Assembly (NCBI RefSeq): GCF_900141915.1 | Contig: NZ_FQZG01000031.1 | Coordinates: 1 to 43,219, forward strand | Length of the DNA: 43,219 nt | Direction of reading: 5' to 3' | Source of the DNA: Tessaracoccus bendigoensis DSM 12906 | Lineage (GTDB): Bacteria > Actinomycetota > Actinomycetes > Propionibacteriales > Propionibacteriaceae | Shown here: positions 42,096 to 43,219 of the stretch, in pieces | Numbering within the stretch: position 1 is the stretch's first letter | How the letters are laid out: each line of letters starts with the position of its first letter | The notes under the pieces: model-generated | Databases searched by the model: none | What the model was told of the DNA's origin: nothing | What the model saw: the letters and a program-made list of their open reading frames with translations, nothing else | Position numbers and translations under genes: made by a program

Positions 42096-42550
42096 TGCGC
42101 AAGATCAGATATCTCCGGCCGCACAATGAGTCGCCCCGGTCTGGAGGCGTACCTGACCTACCTGTGCGACGGTGATGTACTCGTGATCTACTCCCTGTCG
42201 CGTCTGGGTCGTTCTACTGCCGCCACTCTCGAACTGCTCGAAGACCTCCGGGGACGTGGTGTGCGCGTTGTGTCTATCGCAGAGCAGATTGATACCGGCT
42301 CCGCGATGGGTCGGTTCGTGACGACGCTACTGGCCGCGCTGGCAGAGATGGAGGCCGAACTCACCCAAGAACGCGTACTGGCCGGGCTCGCCGCCGCGCG
42401 CGAACGAGGGGGGTGAGCTAGCGTCGTGCGGTTGATGAGGCGATGCTGGCTGAGGCGCGTGACCGTATCGAGGCCGGTGAGAGTGTGGGCATGGTTGCCG
42501 CCGCGATGGGTGTCGGACGAAGCACGCTGTATCGGGCTCTGGAGACGTAG
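42096..42550 (+). pseudogene. Serine recombinase (resolvase/invertase) remnant
   Basis: Resolvase homology starts abruptly near 42096 (SDISGRTMSRPGLEAYL) and lacks the first about 45 residues, including the catalytic Ser motif. The remaining catalytic-domain parts are VLVIYSLSRLGRST, IAEQIDTGSAMGRFV and ALAEMEAELTQERVLAGLAAARERGG. A TGA at 42414-42416 and a frame change follow. The helix-turn-helix tail then reads in another frame from 42422: AVDEAMLAEARDRIEAGES, VAAAMGVGRSTLYRALET, stop at 42550. So it is 5'-truncated, stopped and frameshifted, and cannot be active. ATG 42126 would give only a 96-residue piece. The missing 5' end abuts the AbiEi promoter region. Confidence 0.85.
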
Positions 42551-42602
42551 GAAACCCACGTCCGAGTAGGTGCGCAGTCGGAGGGTTCAACGCGCGCTTC
42601 CG

Positions 42603-43217
42603 TCAGCTTCTCCAGAGAGGCGACCACAGCTTTCGGATTGCAGTGCCGATGTCACGCTGGACGTTCTCGTACTCGTCGGCCAGAGCAGCGAATTCGGTAT
42701 CGGCTTCTTGCTGCGTGCGCGGCCCCGGCCTGCTCTGCCGTCCCATTCGCGCCCGGGGTGTCGAGACCTTCTCCCGCAAATCATCGTCCAGAACCAGACT
42801 CGTCAGGTGTGCCAGTTGTTGGGCACGTTCGAGGTGTCCACGCTCTAGGTCTTCGGGGAGGAGATGTCCGGCGTGGATACTGCGCTCGTGGAGAGCCGGC
42901 GTTCCGCTGTGGGGTGAGCCAGTGTTCCGGGAACGATTGGGCCGCCGTGACGGTGTCTGGTGAGCCGCGGCGACGCTGAGGGGCCTTCGCGGTTTGTCAG
43001 GGGAGGGTGCTCAGGGTCTCGCGAAGGATTCGTGGCCGTCGGCGACGGTGGCGTGCGCGATGGCGGTGATCCTCTCGGCATCTGGCTTCGGGCCCAGGAC
43101 TCCTGACAGGGTGAGAGCTTCGACGAATGGCCTGAGCGGGAATCCAGCCTTCGCGAGGCAACCCGAGCGCCTTGGGGAGCCGCTCGGCCGTCTACGCGAT
43201 CCGGATCGACGATTCAT
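42603..43217 (-). pseudogene. Unrecognised decayed reading frame, interrupted by a stop
   Basis: One minus-strand frame is open from the window edge to a TGA at 43011-43013, then open again to a TGA at 42603-42605. The upper part contains CLAKAGFPLRPFVEALTLSG and PDAERITAIAHATVADGHESFA. The lower part has no start codon before its middle and contains GHLLPEDLERGHLERAQQL, TSLVLDDDLREKV and ALADEYENVQRDIGTAIRKLW. These stretches have protein-like composition but match no family that I know. The upper part includes the right repeat arm. Otherwise 42551-43219 holds nothing that I can support. Confidence 0.25.
43101..43196. repeat. Right arm of the roughly 96-bp imperfect inverted repeat
   Basis: Matches the reverse complement of 40958-41053. 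The two arms bracket about 2.05 kb holding the truncated toxin, antitoxin and recombinase remnant. If read in the minus-strand frame of the preceding entry, only one of the roughly 12 mismatches falls at a second codon position (hand count), so the arms may be copies of a once-coding segment. Confidence 0.8.
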
Positions 43218-43219
43218 GA

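Noticed and set aside
42570-42848. 92-codon plus-strand frame in the terminal gap
   Set aside because: No ribosome site or family likeness; the minus strand of the same stretch looks more protein-like, though also broken.

Overview
The window is a stretch of high-GC actinobacterial chromosome. Gene order and content point to the Propionibacteriaceae (Tessaracoccus/Propionibacterium-like). The evidence is the order mutM-smc-ftsY-ffh-rpsP-khpA-rimM-trmD-rplS-lepB-rnhB-DUF2469-yraN-comM-dprA, frequent GTG starts with GTGA/ATGA overlaps, several apparently leaderless genes, a three-subunit sdhCAB (cytochrome b558 type), and a very large protein that looks like the pyrophosphate-dependent PEP carboxykinase of propionibacteria. 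The genus is an inference. No tRNA, rRNA or CRISPR array was recognised.

Layout. 1-1150: the 3' part of mutM, whose zinc finger is broken by several lesions, then a GtrA-family membrane protein. 1153-6498: smc, a small membrane protein, a duplicated palindromic intergenic repeat, and ftsY. 6521-8806 (minus): a RecQ-type helicase with a C-terminal phosphoribosyltransferase-like segment. 8988-11604: ffh and a metal-dependent amidohydrolase. 11626-14566: an AfsR/SARP-like regulator split by a +1 frameshift. 14553-19535 (minus): a SAM methyltransferase, a secreted GH89 alpha-N-acetylglucosaminidase with a duplicated C-terminal module, and a zincin-like metallopeptidase. 19741-25872: ribosomal and tRNA-modification genes, interrupted by sdhCAB between trmD and rplS. 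25996-30854: lepB-rnhB-DUF2469-yraN-comM-dprA, mostly overlapping and probably co-transcribed. 30898-40869: a secreted DUF4430-like protein, a HAD phosphatase, the PEP carboxykinase candidate, an ABC transporter operon with a membrane-anchored accessory protein, a small unknown protein, and a Na+/Ca2+ exchanger.

40870-43219 is a decayed accessory island. It holds an intact AbiEi-type antitoxin whose AbiEii toxin partner is cut to 44 codons just before its catalytic domain. A 22-bp dyad lies at the truncation point. A serine recombinase remnant lacks its catalytic N-terminus, and an unrecognised broken reading frame follows. A pair of about 96-bp imperfect inverted repeats brackets the whole. 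I read this as a collapsed mobile or defence element. The orphaned antitoxin and the bracketing repeats are the most unusual structures in the window.

How the genes work together: SMC, FtsY and Ffh serve chromosome organisation and membrane targeting, and LepB processes what the SRP/Sec route delivers. RpsP, RplS, RimM and TrmD serve ribosome and tRNA maturation. SdhCAB and the PEP carboxykinase candidate both serve the C4-dicarboxylate/propionate arm of central metabolism.
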